Of a stretch of 45,367 nucleotides of DNA, positions 26,913 to 35,322 are shown piece after piece; the first letter of the stretch is position 1, and each line of letters begins with the position of its first letter. The stretch is from contig CAJOGN010000016.1 in NCBI GenBank assembly GCA_905234245.1, positions 18,453 through 63,819 of the forward strand. Reading direction: 5' to 3'. The notes under the pieces were generated by a model that saw nothing but the letters and a program-made list of their open reading frames with translations, was not told the DNA's origin and did not search any database. A program made the position numbers and the translations under genes. Origin of the DNA: an uncultured Lachnospiraceae bacterium (GTDB lineage Bacteria; Bacillota; Clostridia; Lachnospirales; Lachnospiraceae).

Positions 26913-27290
26913 ATGGCTAAAATGACTACAGAAGAATTTATTGAAGCTATTAAAGAGCTTAGTGTATTAGAGTTAAATGACCTTGTAAAGGCATGTGAAG
27001 AAGAGTTTGGTGTAAGTGCAGCAGCTGGTGTTGCAGTAGTTGCAGCAGGTGGAGATGCAGCTGGTGCTGCTGAGGATAAGGACGAGTTCGATGTAGAGCT
27101 TACAGAGGTTGGTCCTAACAAGGTTAAGGTTATCAAGGTTGTACGTGATGCTACAGGTCTTGGTCTTAAGGAAGCAAAGGAAGTTGTTGATGGAGCTCCT
27201 AAGATTGTTAAGGAAGGTGCTGATAAGGCAACAGCTGAAGATATCAAGGCTAAGTTAGAGGCTGAGGGTGCTACTTGTACACTTAAGTAA
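26913..27290 (+). CDS. rplL: 50S ribosomal protein L7/L12
   Basis: The protein has 125 residues. The N-terminal dimerisation domain includes [22 protein letters not shown]. An Ala/Gly hinge follows ([19 protein letters not shown]), then the C-terminal factor-binding domain [28 protein letters not shown], ending in TCTLK. L7/L12 recruits translation GTPases. Ribosome site GGAGG; a strong terminator follows. Confidence 0.97.
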   Translation: MAKMTTEEFIEAIKELSVLELNDLVKACEEEFGVSAAAGVAVVAAGGDAAGAAEDKDEFDVELTEVGPNKVKVIKVVRDATGLGLKEAKEVVDGAPKIVKEGADKATAEDIKAKLEAEGATCTLK

Positions 27291-27322
27291 TCTAATTTTG
27301 ATAAATTAAAATTGATATTATT

Positions 27323-27353
27323 AAAGTCCGTGTCTTTGATGCGGACTTTTTTA
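27323..27353 (+). terminator. Intrinsic terminator after rplL
   Basis: AAAGTCCG (27323-27330) pairs with CGGACTTT (27342-27349), followed by a T run. Confidence 0.9.
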
Positions 27354-27496
27354 TTGGAGGGGGCACCAGTATATATAAGATTCACAAGGATTTTGTCAGA
27401 AAAAAATTATATTTTATGCTTTATATAAAGATATATTAAGGGTATAATTTATTATGCATGAGATTAAATATGTTTACATAGATTTTGGAGGAAGAT

Positions 27497-28918
27497 ATGG
27501 GCGGATTTTTTGGTGTCACATCAAAAGAAGATTGTGTATTTGATTTATTTTTTGGAACAGATTATCATTCCCACTTAGGAACAAGAAGAGCAGGTATGAG
27601 TGTCTTAGGAGACGGGAAGTTCAATAGGGCGATTCATAATATTTCCAATGCTCCATTCAGGACTAAGTTCGAGTCGGACTTTCACGAGATGAAGGGTAAT
27701 TATGGAATAGGTGTTATCTCTGATTTTGAGGCTCAGCCTGTACACGTAAGAAGTCACCACGGATCTTACTCTATTGTGACGGTTGGTAAGATTAATAATA
27801 TGCCTTCCTTAGTTGAGAGGATTATGAAAGGTCATACACATTTCTTCGAAATGTCTAATGGTGACATATCCCAGACGGAGCTTGTGGCTGCACTAATCAA
27901 TCGTAAGGATAATTTCATAGAGGGAATCAAGTTCGCGCAGGAACAGATTGAGGGTTCCATGTCTATGCTGATTCTTACCCCGAAGGGAATCTATACTGTT
28001 AGAGATAATCTGGGAAGAACGCCTGTTGTAATAGGTAAGAAGGATACAGGTATGTGTGCCTGCTTAGAGAATACATCATTTTTGAATCTGGGATACACAT
28101 TTCATAAGGAGTTAGGTCCAGGAGAGGTGTGTGTCATGGATGAAAATGGAATTCGTACACTAGTTGATCCTGGCAAGGATATGAAAATCTGTACATTCCT
28201 ATGGGTATATTATGGATATCCATCAACAACCTTCGAAGGAATGAGTGTTGAAAAGATGCGTAACAGATGTGGCTCTAATATGGCAAAAAGAGATGATGCC
28301 AAGCCTGATGTTGTGGCAGGTGTTCCTGACTCTGGAACGGCCCACGCTATTGGTTATTCTAACTATGCACATATTCCATTTTCAAGACCGCTTATTAAGT
28401 ATACACCTACTTGGCCAAGGTCATTTATGCCAACAGTTCAGACAAGAAGAGACCTTATTGCCAAGATGAAGCTGATTGCAGTAGAGGATTTGATTAAGGA
28501 TAAGAGTCTTCTTATCATAGACGACTCAATTGTAAGAGGAACGCAGCTAAGAGAGACAGCGGAATTCTTATATGATATAGGTGCCAAGGAGGTCCATGTA
28601 AGACCTGCCTGCCCGCCAATTCTATATGGATGTAAATATCTTAACTTCTCCCGCTCTACATCAGAGATGGAGCTTATAGGAAGAAGAATAATTAATGAGT
28701 TAGAAGGTCGAACTGTAGATGGAACTCATCCAGGTGATGATGAGATTCTTAAGAAATACACTGATCCTGATTCAGAGGATTACGCTAAGATGAATGAGAA
28801 GATTAAGGAAGAGATGGGCTTTACATCTCTTAGATATAACAGACTTGACGATATGATAGATGCAGTAGGTATTGACCCAAGTAAGCTATGTACTTATTGC
28901 TGGAATGGGGAAGAGTAG
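27497..28918 (+). CDS. PurF-like amidophosphoribosyltransferase paralogue lacking the N-terminal catalytic cysteine
   Basis: The protein has 473 residues from ATG 27497, five bases after GGAGGA (the TTG at 27485 precedes that site). Overall order is as in PurF: N-terminal glutamine amidotransferase-like half (HSHLGTRRAGMSV, MKGNYGIGVISDFE) and C-terminal phosphoribosyltransferase half with the PRPP loop LLIIDDSIVRGTQL near 336-349. Cysteines in ACPPILYGC and the C-terminal CTYC (465, 468) match places where Bacillus-type PurF binds a 4Fe-4S cluster. The nucleophile expected as residue 2 (CG-F-G) is Gly, giving MGGFFGV. Glutamine-dependent activity by the normal mechanism is therefore unlikely; ammonia-dependent or non-catalytic roles are possible. 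Confidence 0.8.
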   Translation: MGGFFGVTSKEDCVFDLFFGTDYHSHLGTRRAGMSVLGDGKFNRAIHNISNAPFRTKFESDFHEMKGNYGIGVISDFEAQPVHVRSHHGSYSIVTVGKINNMPSLVERIMKGHTHFFEMSNGDISQTELVAALINRKDNFIEGIKFAQEQIEGSMSMLILTPKGIYTVRDNLGRTPVVIGKKDTGMCACLENTSFLNLGYTFHKELGPGEVCVMDENGIRTLVDPGKDMKICTFLWVYYGYPSTTFEGMSVEKMRNRCGSNMAKRDDAKPDVVAGVPDSGTAHAIGYSNYAHIPFSRPLIKYTPTWPRSFMPTVQTRRDLIAKMKLIAVEDLIKDKSLLIIDDSIVRGTQLRETAEFLYDIGAKEVHVRPACPPILYGCKYLNFSRSTSEMELIGRRIINELEGRTVDGTHPGDDEILKKYTDPDSEDYAKMNEKIKEEMGFTSLRYNRLDDMIDAVGIDPSKLCTYCWNGEE

Positions 28919-28951
28919 GAACAGACGTTGTTCTTATAAGAGGGGCTTTCT

Positions 28952-30445
28952 ATGGAAGAAATCAGACTTAAGAAGCGTAGGCGAAGAATTATAGGTTTTT
29001 CTATTTTAGGAGCAGTGGTCCTTCTTATTGTTGCGCTTATTATTGGCTGCTCTCTTTCTAAAGATGATAAGGATGTAAAGGAAGGCGAGTACAAGCAGGT
29101 TGAGAAAAGAACCATAGTCAATTCTGTAAGTGGAACAGGGACTGTTAGTGCGATTAACAGCGAAGACATTACAAGTCAGAGGTTTGGAACCAGGGTTAAC
29201 GCTGTCTATGTGAAGGAAGGGGATATAATTTCTTCTGGACAGGTTATATGTCAGTTCGACACCAAGGACTTGGAGAATCAGTTGAGTGAAATACGAAAAA
29301 GCATTTCTCAGGCTAAGGATAATAAGGTTGAGCAGGATGCTAATTACGACAGAAGAATTAGCGAATCTATCAATAATCGTAACAGTAATATAAATGAGAC
29401 GGAGGCTCGTCTTAATCAGGCCAGGCTCGAATACTTCGAGGCCCTCGGCGAACTAGATAAGGCTAATCAGAATTACAACGATTACATGGCAGACCCTTCA
29501 CATCATGCCTATGATATGGATGCCATTCAATTGGAAATGTTAATAGAGTCAAGAAAGTCTAATGTTGACGTTAAGAAGAATAATATTCAGGCTTTAGAGG
29601 ATAATCTTAACAATCTATATAATAGTGATAACTCCAATGCCTACGATGCTAAGAATAGCTTCGATGACAGCGCAAGCAACAACATTCAGAACCTTGAACA
29701 AAGAGCAAGGGATGTTGAGAGGGCAATTGGAGAGTGTACCGTTAGAAGTACCATAGGCGGTACAGTTACTACCTTAAATGTTAAAGCAGGCGAGAGCTTC
29801 AATGGAGGAACAGTAGCTACTGTTGAAGGCGTTAATGACCTGTTAGTTGAAGCAGAGGTTAGTGAATATGATATTGCTGACATTGCAGTTGGAATGAAGG
29901 CCATGATGAAGACAGATGCGACGCGTGACAAGGAGCTATCAGGTGTAGTAACCTATGTTGCTCCTAAGGCATCTAATTCCGGCTCAAAGGGAGGCTTAGG
30001 AGCCTTGTCAGGTCTAATTGGAATGGATGCTTCCAGCATGTCTCAATCTGCAAGTGGCAGCGGAAGTACCTCTGCAACTTATCTTATAAGAATAGCATTT
30101 GACGAGCAGAATCCAAGACTGCGACTTGGTATGAACGCCAAGGTTAGCATCATTACAGAGTCTGTGGAAAATGCTATTTCTGTACCATTTGAATCCGTTG
30201 TTGAAGAAAGTAACGGAGATAAATATGTTGAGATAGCAACTAACTACAATGAAGCATCTACCTCAGATGGTAAGATACCTTTCGAAAAGAAGAAGGTTAA
30301 AGTTAATACAGGCATTAGAGGGTCATATTATGTCCAGGTAAGCGGAGATATTAATGTGGGCGACTATGTATATGTACCTGCGGCAGAAGGAGCCGATTCA
30401 ATCGACGAGATTATGAACATGATGGGTTCAAGTGCAGGTGTATAG
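28952..30445 (+). CDS. HlyD/MacA-type efflux adaptor (membrane fusion protein)
   Basis: The protein has 497 residues. A very basic N-terminus (RLKKRRRRI) precedes one membrane helix near 12-33. A lipoyl-like half-domain lies around 70-105 (VKEGDIISSGQVICQFDTKDLE), then a long coiled coil to about 260, the second lipoyl half (GGTVTTLNVKAGESFNGGTVATV), a beta-barrel (AEVSEYDIADIAVGMKAMMK) and a C-terminal membrane-proximal domain. A Ser/Gly-rich insert lies near 345-375. In Gram-positive bacteria such adaptors couple to MacB-type ABC exporters, and the next two genes encode exactly these parts. It starts 33 bases after the PurF-like gene. Confidence 0.9.
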   Translation: MEEIRLKKRRRRIIGFSILGAVVLLIVALIIGCSLSKDDKDVKEGEYKQVEKRTIVNSVSGTGTVSAINSEDITSQRFGTRVNAVYVKEGDIISSGQVICQFDTKDLENQLSEIRKSISQAKDNKVEQDANYDRRISESINNRNSNINETEARLNQARLEYFEALGELDKANQNYNDYMADPSHHAYDMDAIQLEMLIESRKSNVDVKKNNIQALEDNLNNLYNSDNSNAYDAKNSFDDSASNNIQNLEQRARDVERAIGECTVRSTIGGTVTTLNVKAGESFNGGTVATVEGVNDLLVEAEVSEYDIADIAVGMKAMMKTDATRDKELSGVVTYVAPKASNSGSKGGLGALSGLIGMDASSMSQSASGSGSTSATYLIRIAFDEQNPRLRLGMNAKVSIITESVENAISVPFESVVEESNGDKYVEIATNYNEASTSDGKIPFEKKKVKVNTGIRGSYYVQVSGDINVGDYVYVPAAEGADSIDEIMNMMGSSAGV

Positions 30446-30465
30446 CAGCTTTAAGGGAGCATAAT

Positions 30466-31164
30466 ATGAATGACTTTATCAAGCTTGAAAATATTGTCAA
30501 GAAATTCTATGTTGGGCAACCCAACGAATTAGAGATACTTCATGGCATCAATCTTACGGTAAATGAAGGAGAGTTTCTTTCTATTGTTGGACCATCAGGT
30601 TCAGGCAAATCGACTCTTATGAATCTTATAGGTGTATTAGACCGTCCCACAAGCGGAAGCTATTACCTTGATGGAATAGATGTGGAGACGGCGAAGGATG
30701 ATGAGCTTTCTGATATTCGTAACAGGAAGATAGGATTTGTATTTCAGACATATAACCTTATACCTAAGACAAATGCAATTAAGAATGTGGAGCTTCCTAT
30801 GCTGTATGCTGGCGTGTCAGGTTCAGACAGACACAAGAGAGCATTAGAGCTTATGGAATTAGTAGAGATGAGCGACAGGGTTAAGCATTTGCCGGAGGAG
30901 CTCTCAGGCGGACAGAAGCAGAGAGTGGCAATCGCCAGGGCTATGGCAAATGACCCTGCAATCATTCTAGCGGATGAGCCTACGGGAGCACTTGATTCTA
31001 AGACAGGTCATATGGTAATGAATTTATTCCATAAGCTTAACGAGGAAAAGGGGAAGACAATAGTTCTAATCACCCACTCCTTAGAGCTTGCAGACGAGAC
31101 AGACAGAATAATATCCCTTCGAGATGGCAACATAGTTAACGAAGAGATTAGACGCACAAGATAG
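30466..31164 (+). CDS. ABC transporter ATP-binding protein (MacB/LolD type)
   Basis: The protein has 232 residues. Walker A GPSGSGKST lies near 43-51, the Q loop is in FVFQTYNLIP, the signature LSGGQKQRVAIARA near 146, Walker B with IILADEPTGALDS near 165-177, and the switch His in VLITHSLELAD. These match the family that powers antimicrobial peptide, macrolide or lipoprotein export rather than import. It sits between adaptor and permease genes, with 20- and 11-base gaps, forming one operon. Confidence 0.95.
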   Translation: MNDFIKLENIVKKFYVGQPNELEILHGINLTVNEGEFLSIVGPSGSGKSTLMNLIGVLDRPTSGSYYLDGIDVETAKDDELSDIRNRKIGFVFQTYNLIPKTNAIKNVELPMLYAGVSGSDRHKRALELMELVEMSDRVKHLPEELSGGQKQRVAIARAMANDPAIILADEPTGALDSKTGHMVMNLFHKLNEEKGKTIVLITHSLELADETDRIISLRDGNIVNEEIRRTR

Positions 31165-31175
31165 CGGAGAAATAT

Positions 31176-32486
31176 ATGTTAGTTGTAGAGAATATTTTAC
31201 TGGCGCTTAACAGCATAATGTCTAACAAGATGAGAGCGTTTCTTACAATGCTGGGAATCATTATTGGCATTGGGTCAGTTATATCTATTCTTACTGTGGG
31301 TAATTCCCTGACTCTGACTGTTGAAGATAATATGCAGTCCATGGGCTCTAAGGATATATTTGTAGCCGTTGTGGAGAGGACGGATGATGACAAACCGGAG
31401 TCAATAATTGATGGTGTAAAATACCCTGAGACTACTTCTTCTCGAAGAGACATGAAGGATTCTGATTATATTACAAGTGATATGATTCGCGACATGAGCG
31501 AGAAGTTCAAGGACCAGATATATGCGGTAAATGTGTCAGATCAGGTAGGTAAAGGTGAAGTATCATATCAGTCTAAGAGCTCTGGTGTATCTGCCCTTGG
31601 AGTATCAGCAGGCTACTATGTAACTAACGCAGTAGATATTAAGGAAGGAAGAATGTTCAATTCTTCCGATTTTGCTAATCAGCGAAATGTGTGTCTTGTA
31701 GATAATAAGATTGTAAATGCTTTATTTGATGGCAATCCTGAGAAGGCAATTGGTAAGGAAGTTGAATTTGACCTTGAGGATACAAGGCCGACAGTATTTA
31801 CAATTATAGGAGTATACGAGGCCAGCCAAAGTACAGCAAGTGCCAATCCATTTTCTTCTATGATGGAGGCCTTTATGGGAGCCAGAGTATATATGCCTCT
31901 TAATACAGCTAAGCAGCTTGATGGCAGCAAAGGATTATATTCAAGCTTTCGTGTAAGTACTGGGCTAGGCGATGACACAGAACAGCTTCGTAAGGAAATC
32001 AACAATTATTTCGCACCATATTACGCAGGCAATGAAGGATTTGAAGTGAAGGCTATAACATTTGAAGGGATGCTTGATTCTCTCACATCTCTTATGGATA
32101 AACTAACTCTTGCTGTATCCATTATTGCAGGAATAGCTCTTCTTGTAGGTGGTATAGGTGTTATGAATATAATGCTTGTATCTGTTACAGAGAGAACTCG
32201 TGAGATTGGAACTCGTAAGGCGTTGGGTGCAAGGAATTCTTCTATTAGAATACAATTCTTAATAGAAGCCATGATAATATGCCTAATTGGTGGAATAATA
32301 GGACTTATACTGGGGCTTGTAGGTGGAAGCGTGCTGTCAAGCTTGTTAGGATACCCGGCATCGCCATCCATCCCAGGGGTCATCTTCTCACTCCTATTCT
32401 CCCTTGCAATAGGACTGTCCTTTGGCTACTTCCCTGCCGACAAAGCAGCCAAGATGAATCCCATCGACGCCCTGCGCTATGAATAA
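31176..32486 (+). CDS. ABC transporter permease, MacB/FtsX type
   Basis: The protein has 436 residues. One membrane helix near 19-42 (RAFLTMLGIIIGIGSVISILTVG) is followed by a large extracytoplasmic MacB core domain of about 240 residues. Three further helices follow, including IAGIALLVGGIGVMNIMLVS and IICLIGGIIGLILGLVGGS, ending in the FtsX-like YFPADKAAKMNPIDALRYE. This is the mechanotransmission-type permease that works with the adaptor and ATPase before it. The substrate is unknown; peptides or other amphipathic compounds are likely. Confidence 0.93.
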   Translation: MLVVENILLALNSIMSNKMRAFLTMLGIIIGIGSVISILTVGNSLTLTVEDNMQSMGSKDIFVAVVERTDDDKPESIIDGVKYPETTSSRRDMKDSDYITSDMIRDMSEKFKDQIYAVNVSDQVGKGEVSYQSKSSGVSALGVSAGYYVTNAVDIKEGRMFNSSDFANQRNVCLVDNKIVNALFDGNPEKAIGKEVEFDLEDTRPTVFTIIGVYEASQSTASANPFSSMMEAFMGARVYMPLNTAKQLDGSKGLYSSFRVSTGLGDDTEQLRKEINNYFAPYYAGNEGFEVKAITFEGMLDSLTSLMDKLTLAVSIIAGIALLVGGIGVMNIMLVSVTERTREIGTRKALGARNSSIRIQFLIEAMIICLIGGIIGLILGLVGGSVLSSLLGYPASPSIPGVIFSLLFSLAIGLSFGYFPADKAAKMNPIDALRYE

Positions 32487-32511
32487 ATCTAATCAAATAA
32501 TTGTGGGGTGG

Positions 32512-32542
32512 CCTAACACATTTCAGTTGATAATGTGGTAGG
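32512..32542 (+). other. Hairpin downstream of the ABC permease
   Basis: CCTA-a-CACATT (32512-32522) pairs with AATGTG-G-TAGG (32532-32542) with one mismatch. There is no adjacent T run, so it may be a weak terminator or an mRNA 3'-end hairpin before the flagellar region. Confidence 0.35.
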
Positions 32543-32586
32543 GGCTAACCTTCCGCAAAAAAATAAAAATTTTTTTAAAAATTGTT

Positions 32587-32613
32587 TAAGTTTTAAGCCT
32601 GAATGTCCGATAC
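32587..32613 (+). promoter_or_regulatory. Sigma-28 (SigD)-type promoter for flgM
   Basis: TAAG (32587-32590), 15 bases, then TCCGATAC (32606-32613), close to the consensus TAAA-N15-GCCGATAT. An A/T-rich tract (32557-32583) precedes it and may act as an UP element. Confidence 0.7.
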
Positions 32614-32622
32614 ACTTAATGA

Positions 32623-32684
32623 AAAGTATTCTAATGCTTTAAGAAAAGCATGTAAAAGCTTTAGGAAAAGCGCTAAAATACTTT
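32623..32684 (+). promoter_or_regulatory. Three-way-junction-like 5' leader of flgM
   Basis: AAAGTATT (32623-32630) pairs with AATACTTT (32677-32684). It encloses ATGCTTT/AAAGCAT (32634-32640 with 32645-32651) and GCTTT/AAAGC (32058-type short stem at 32658-32662 with 32667-32671). The closing stem ends 6 bases before the CAAGGAGG ribosome site. Confidence 0.45.
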
Positions 32685-32712
32685 ATTTCAAGGAGGAAAG
32701 GAGAGTGCCGTT

Positions 32713-32994
32713 ATGCGTGTAGATACTTTAAGTCAAGTGGCTCAGTTGTATCATACATCTAAGCCTACAAAAACAACTAAAAGTAATGGAATCGCTTCTA
32801 TGGGCAGAGATCAAGTACAGATTTCGTCTGCAGGTCGTGACTTCCAGATAGCAAAACAGGCAGTCGCAGAAGCTTCGGATATCAGGGAAGATAAAGTTGC
32901 TGAAGTAAAGTCAAAAATTGACTCAGGAAATTATAATGTTGATACCGGAGATTTTGCAAGCGTATTACTGAGCGCTTACAACAACAAGCTATAA
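32713..32994 (+). CDS. flgM: Anti-sigma-28 factor FlgM
   Basis: The protein has 93 residues. It has the FlgM shape: a flexible N-terminal half (VAQLYHTSKPTKTTKSNGI), the conserved DQVQISSAGRDFQIAKQAV, and a C-terminal sigma-binding part with RVEKVA-like residues (REDKVAEVKSKIDSGNYNVD) ending FASVLLSAY. FlgM holds sigma-28 until the hook-basal body is complete and is then exported or inactivated. A sigma-28-type promoter precedes it, giving feedback. ATG after GGAAAGGAGAG. Confidence 0.92.
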   Translation: MRVDTLSQVAQLYHTSKPTKTTKSNGIASMGRDQVQISSAGRDFQIAKQAVAEASDIREDKVAEVKSKIDSGNYNVDTGDFASVLLSAYNNKL

Positions 32995-33008
32995 GAGAGG
33001 ATGAATAA

Positions 33009-33521
33009 TTGGCGAGTTTAATGGAAGAGCTCTTAGGTGTACTAAGACAGGAGAAACAAGGTTACATTAATCTTACAGAACTTTCAGAAGAGAAGCGAGT
33101 GTGTATTATACAAGGAGATGTAGACAGACTCGATGCCATTTCTGAGAAGGAACAGAATGAGACTTCTGACCTTAAGAATCTCGAGAATAAACGCGTCAAC
33201 ATCCTCAAAGATATGGCTGTTGTACTGGGTAAGGATGGTGAAGATATAACTATCTCTGCGATGATAGAGATGTTAGAGCGCCAACCTAGTGAGCAAGCGA
33301 AATTAATCCAGGCTAAGGATGAACTGGTTGCTCAGGCTTCTCAGATGCAGATTGCCAATCAACAGAATGAAATTCTTCTTCGTCATGCGATGGAGATGGT
33401 TGAGTTTGATTTAACATTACTTAAGAGCCTAAAGCAGGCCCCGGAGACAGCGAACTATGATAAGAACGCTTATAATACAGGGGAGATATTAGGCGGCAGC
33501 GGTTTTGATACTAAGCAGTAA
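33009..33521 (+). CDS. flgN: FlgN-type flagellar chaperone
   Basis: The protein has 170 residues, highly helical. It begins ASLMEELLGVLRQEKQGYINLTELSEEKR, the FlgN pattern in which a conserved N-terminal helix is followed by long coiled coil. FlgN escorts the hook-associated proteins FlgK and FlgL to the export gate; both are encoded next. The TTG start at 33009 follows AGAGAGG by eight bases; a later ATG at 33021 lies too far from that site. The C-terminal end (NTGEILGGSGFDTKQ) is presumably the substrate-binding tail. Confidence 0.85.
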   Translation: MASLMEELLGVLRQEKQGYINLTELSEEKRVCIIQGDVDRLDAISEKEQNETSDLKNLENKRVNILKDMAVVLGKDGEDITISAMIEMLERQPSEQAKLIQAKDELVAQASQMQIANQQNEILLRHAMEMVEFDLTLLKSLKQAPETANYDKNAYNTGEILGGSGFDTKQ

Positions 33522-33577
33522 GCTTATTCAAGACGAATTTATCCGAAGCCAGGTATGTTTTTTTAAGGAGAACTATT

Positions 33578-35296
33578 ATGGCTAATGGATTTGGTAGTTT
33601 ATATGTTGGTGCAGCAGGAATTAGAACTGCTCAGACAGCACTAGACATTACAGCAAACAATTTAGTTAATATTGATACAAAGGGTTACGTCCGTGAACAA
33701 GTCTTGTTTACGGACGATACATATTCCTTCTTCCAGGGTGCAGCGGTATCAGACCAGTACAAGGGTTCTGGTGTTAAGATTGCCGATGTAATCCATACGA
33801 GGGATATGTTTCTAGATAAGGCATTTCGTTCCGAAAATTCTAGGTACGCATTCTATGCCGCTAGTTATGATGCAGTAACAGAGGTAGAGGATTTCTTACA
33901 GGAGGCAACAGGAACAGCATTTAGCGAAGCGCTTAATGATTTGTATGTTGCATTCCAGGAGTATTCTAAGGATCCATCAGATACTGTTAATCAGAACCTG
34001 GTTGTTCAGAAGGCTTCCCTGTTCCTGACAAGAGAACAGAATCTATATCAGGGATTAGCGAACTATCAGTCAACAATCAATACTAAGATTAGAGATGATG
34101 TTACCCGCATTAATGACTTAGCAGAACAAATCCACGATTTGAATCTTAAAATAGAAAGAATAGAAGCAGGTAAGACTGAGACTGCTATGGACCTTCGTGA
34201 CCAGAGAGACCATGCAGTTGATGAGTTGTCTAAGCTTGCTAACATCACTTGTGTTGAGACAGTAGAGGGTGTATATCACATTAAGCTTGAAGACAAGGAC
34301 TTTATTGATGATTTTAACATTTACCCCATGGCCCTTCATACTGATACAGTAACAGGTTTCGTTACACCGTATTGGCCACATCTGTCTGATACAACAAGAG
34401 ACGATTATTATCCAGTATATAATCTTGCTAATATCAGTGCAGCTCATAACACTGACAAGGGTGAGGTTAAGGCACTTCTTCTTGCAAGAGGTAGTACAAG
34501 AGGCACCTGGTATGATATGGATGGGTTAACCCAGGAGCAATATGAGAAAGGTCTTGCCAATTCAGTTATGATGAATTCAGAGGCTGAGCTTGATACCCTG
34601 ACTCATACAATTATCACAGCAATTAATGACCTTCTTAGTCCACTTAAGACTTATGATGGAGCTGATGTTACCGGAGTCGACAAAGATGGTAAGACAGTAA
34701 CTATTAAGGCAGGAATGAGAATTGCCGATACAGAGAATACAGCAGTTGGTTCTGACAAGGAGATTCCAGCAAGAGAGCTTTTCGTAAGAAGAGGTATTGA
34801 GAGATACACTGAGGTAACTCTTGGCGATGGAAGCAAGATGTATGTATACAACGAGGAAGACAAGAGTGATTTCTCTAAGGTGTATACAACACGCTCCTTA
34901 GAAATCAATCAGGAGCTGGTTGAGAACAGAACACTTCTTTCTCACCTGACACAGAACAACGCGATTGATTATGAATTAGGTAACAAGTTAACTGCAATCT
35001 GGGAGGATTCTTCATATACACTTAATCCAAGCGATAGAACACCTTGTACATTTACAGGCTTCTATACAAAATACGTTGGAGAAGTGGCAAATGTTGGATC
35101 AATATACAGAACAACATCACAGTCGTTGCAGAACACAAGCGAGACAATCGACAATAACAGACAGGCAGTTATCGGAGTTTCTTCAGACGAAGAACTAACC
35201 AATATGATTAAATACCAGCAAGCGTACAACGCAAGCTCAAGATATATCAACGTACTATCAGAGATGATAGAACATTTATTGTCAGCATTAGGATAG
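33578..35296 (+). CDS. flgK: Flagellar hook-associated protein FlgK (first copy)
   Basis: The protein has 572 residues. The N-terminal rod/hook motif is FGSLYVGAAGIRTAQTALDITANNLVNIDTKGY (read from residue 4), and the C-terminal export and assembly motif is DEELTNMIKYQQAYNASSRYINVLSEMIE. FlgK forms the first hook-filament junction ring. The usual SNVNTxGYSRQ segment is modified to VNIDTKGYVREQ in this copy. It is followed by a second, longer FlgK-like gene after 26 bases. Ribosome site AAGGAG. Confidence 0.93.
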   Translation: MANGFGSLYVGAAGIRTAQTALDITANNLVNIDTKGYVREQVLFTDDTYSFFQGAAVSDQYKGSGVKIADVIHTRDMFLDKAFRSENSRYAFYAASYDAVTEVEDFLQEATGTAFSEALNDLYVAFQEYSKDPSDTVNQNLVVQKASLFLTREQNLYQGLANYQSTINTKIRDDVTRINDLAEQIHDLNLKIERIEAGKTETAMDLRDQRDHAVDELSKLANITCVETVEGVYHIKLEDKDFIDDFNIYPMALHTDTVTGFVTPYWPHLSDTTRDDYYPVYNLANISAAHNTDKGEVKALLLARGSTRGTWYDMDGLTQEQYEKGLANSVMMNSEAELDTLTHTIITAINDLLSPLKTYDGADVTGVDKDGKTVTIKAGMRIADTENTAVGSDKEIPARELFVRRGIERYTEVTLGDGSKMYVYNEEDKSDFSKVYTTRSLEINQELVENRTLLSHLTQNNAIDYELGNKLTAIWEDSSYTLNPSDRTPCTFTGFYTKYVGEVANVGSIYRTTSQSLQNTSETIDNNRQAVIGVSSDEELTNMIKYQQAYNASSRYINVLSEMIEHLLSALG

Positions 35297-35322
35297 ACAT
35301 TTTAAGAAAGTAGGTGAGTTAT

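Noticed and set aside
27420-27448. Sigma-A promoter for the PurF-like gene
   Set aside because: There is a good TATAAT at 27443 but no convincing -35 box at 16-18 bases, so I did not list it.
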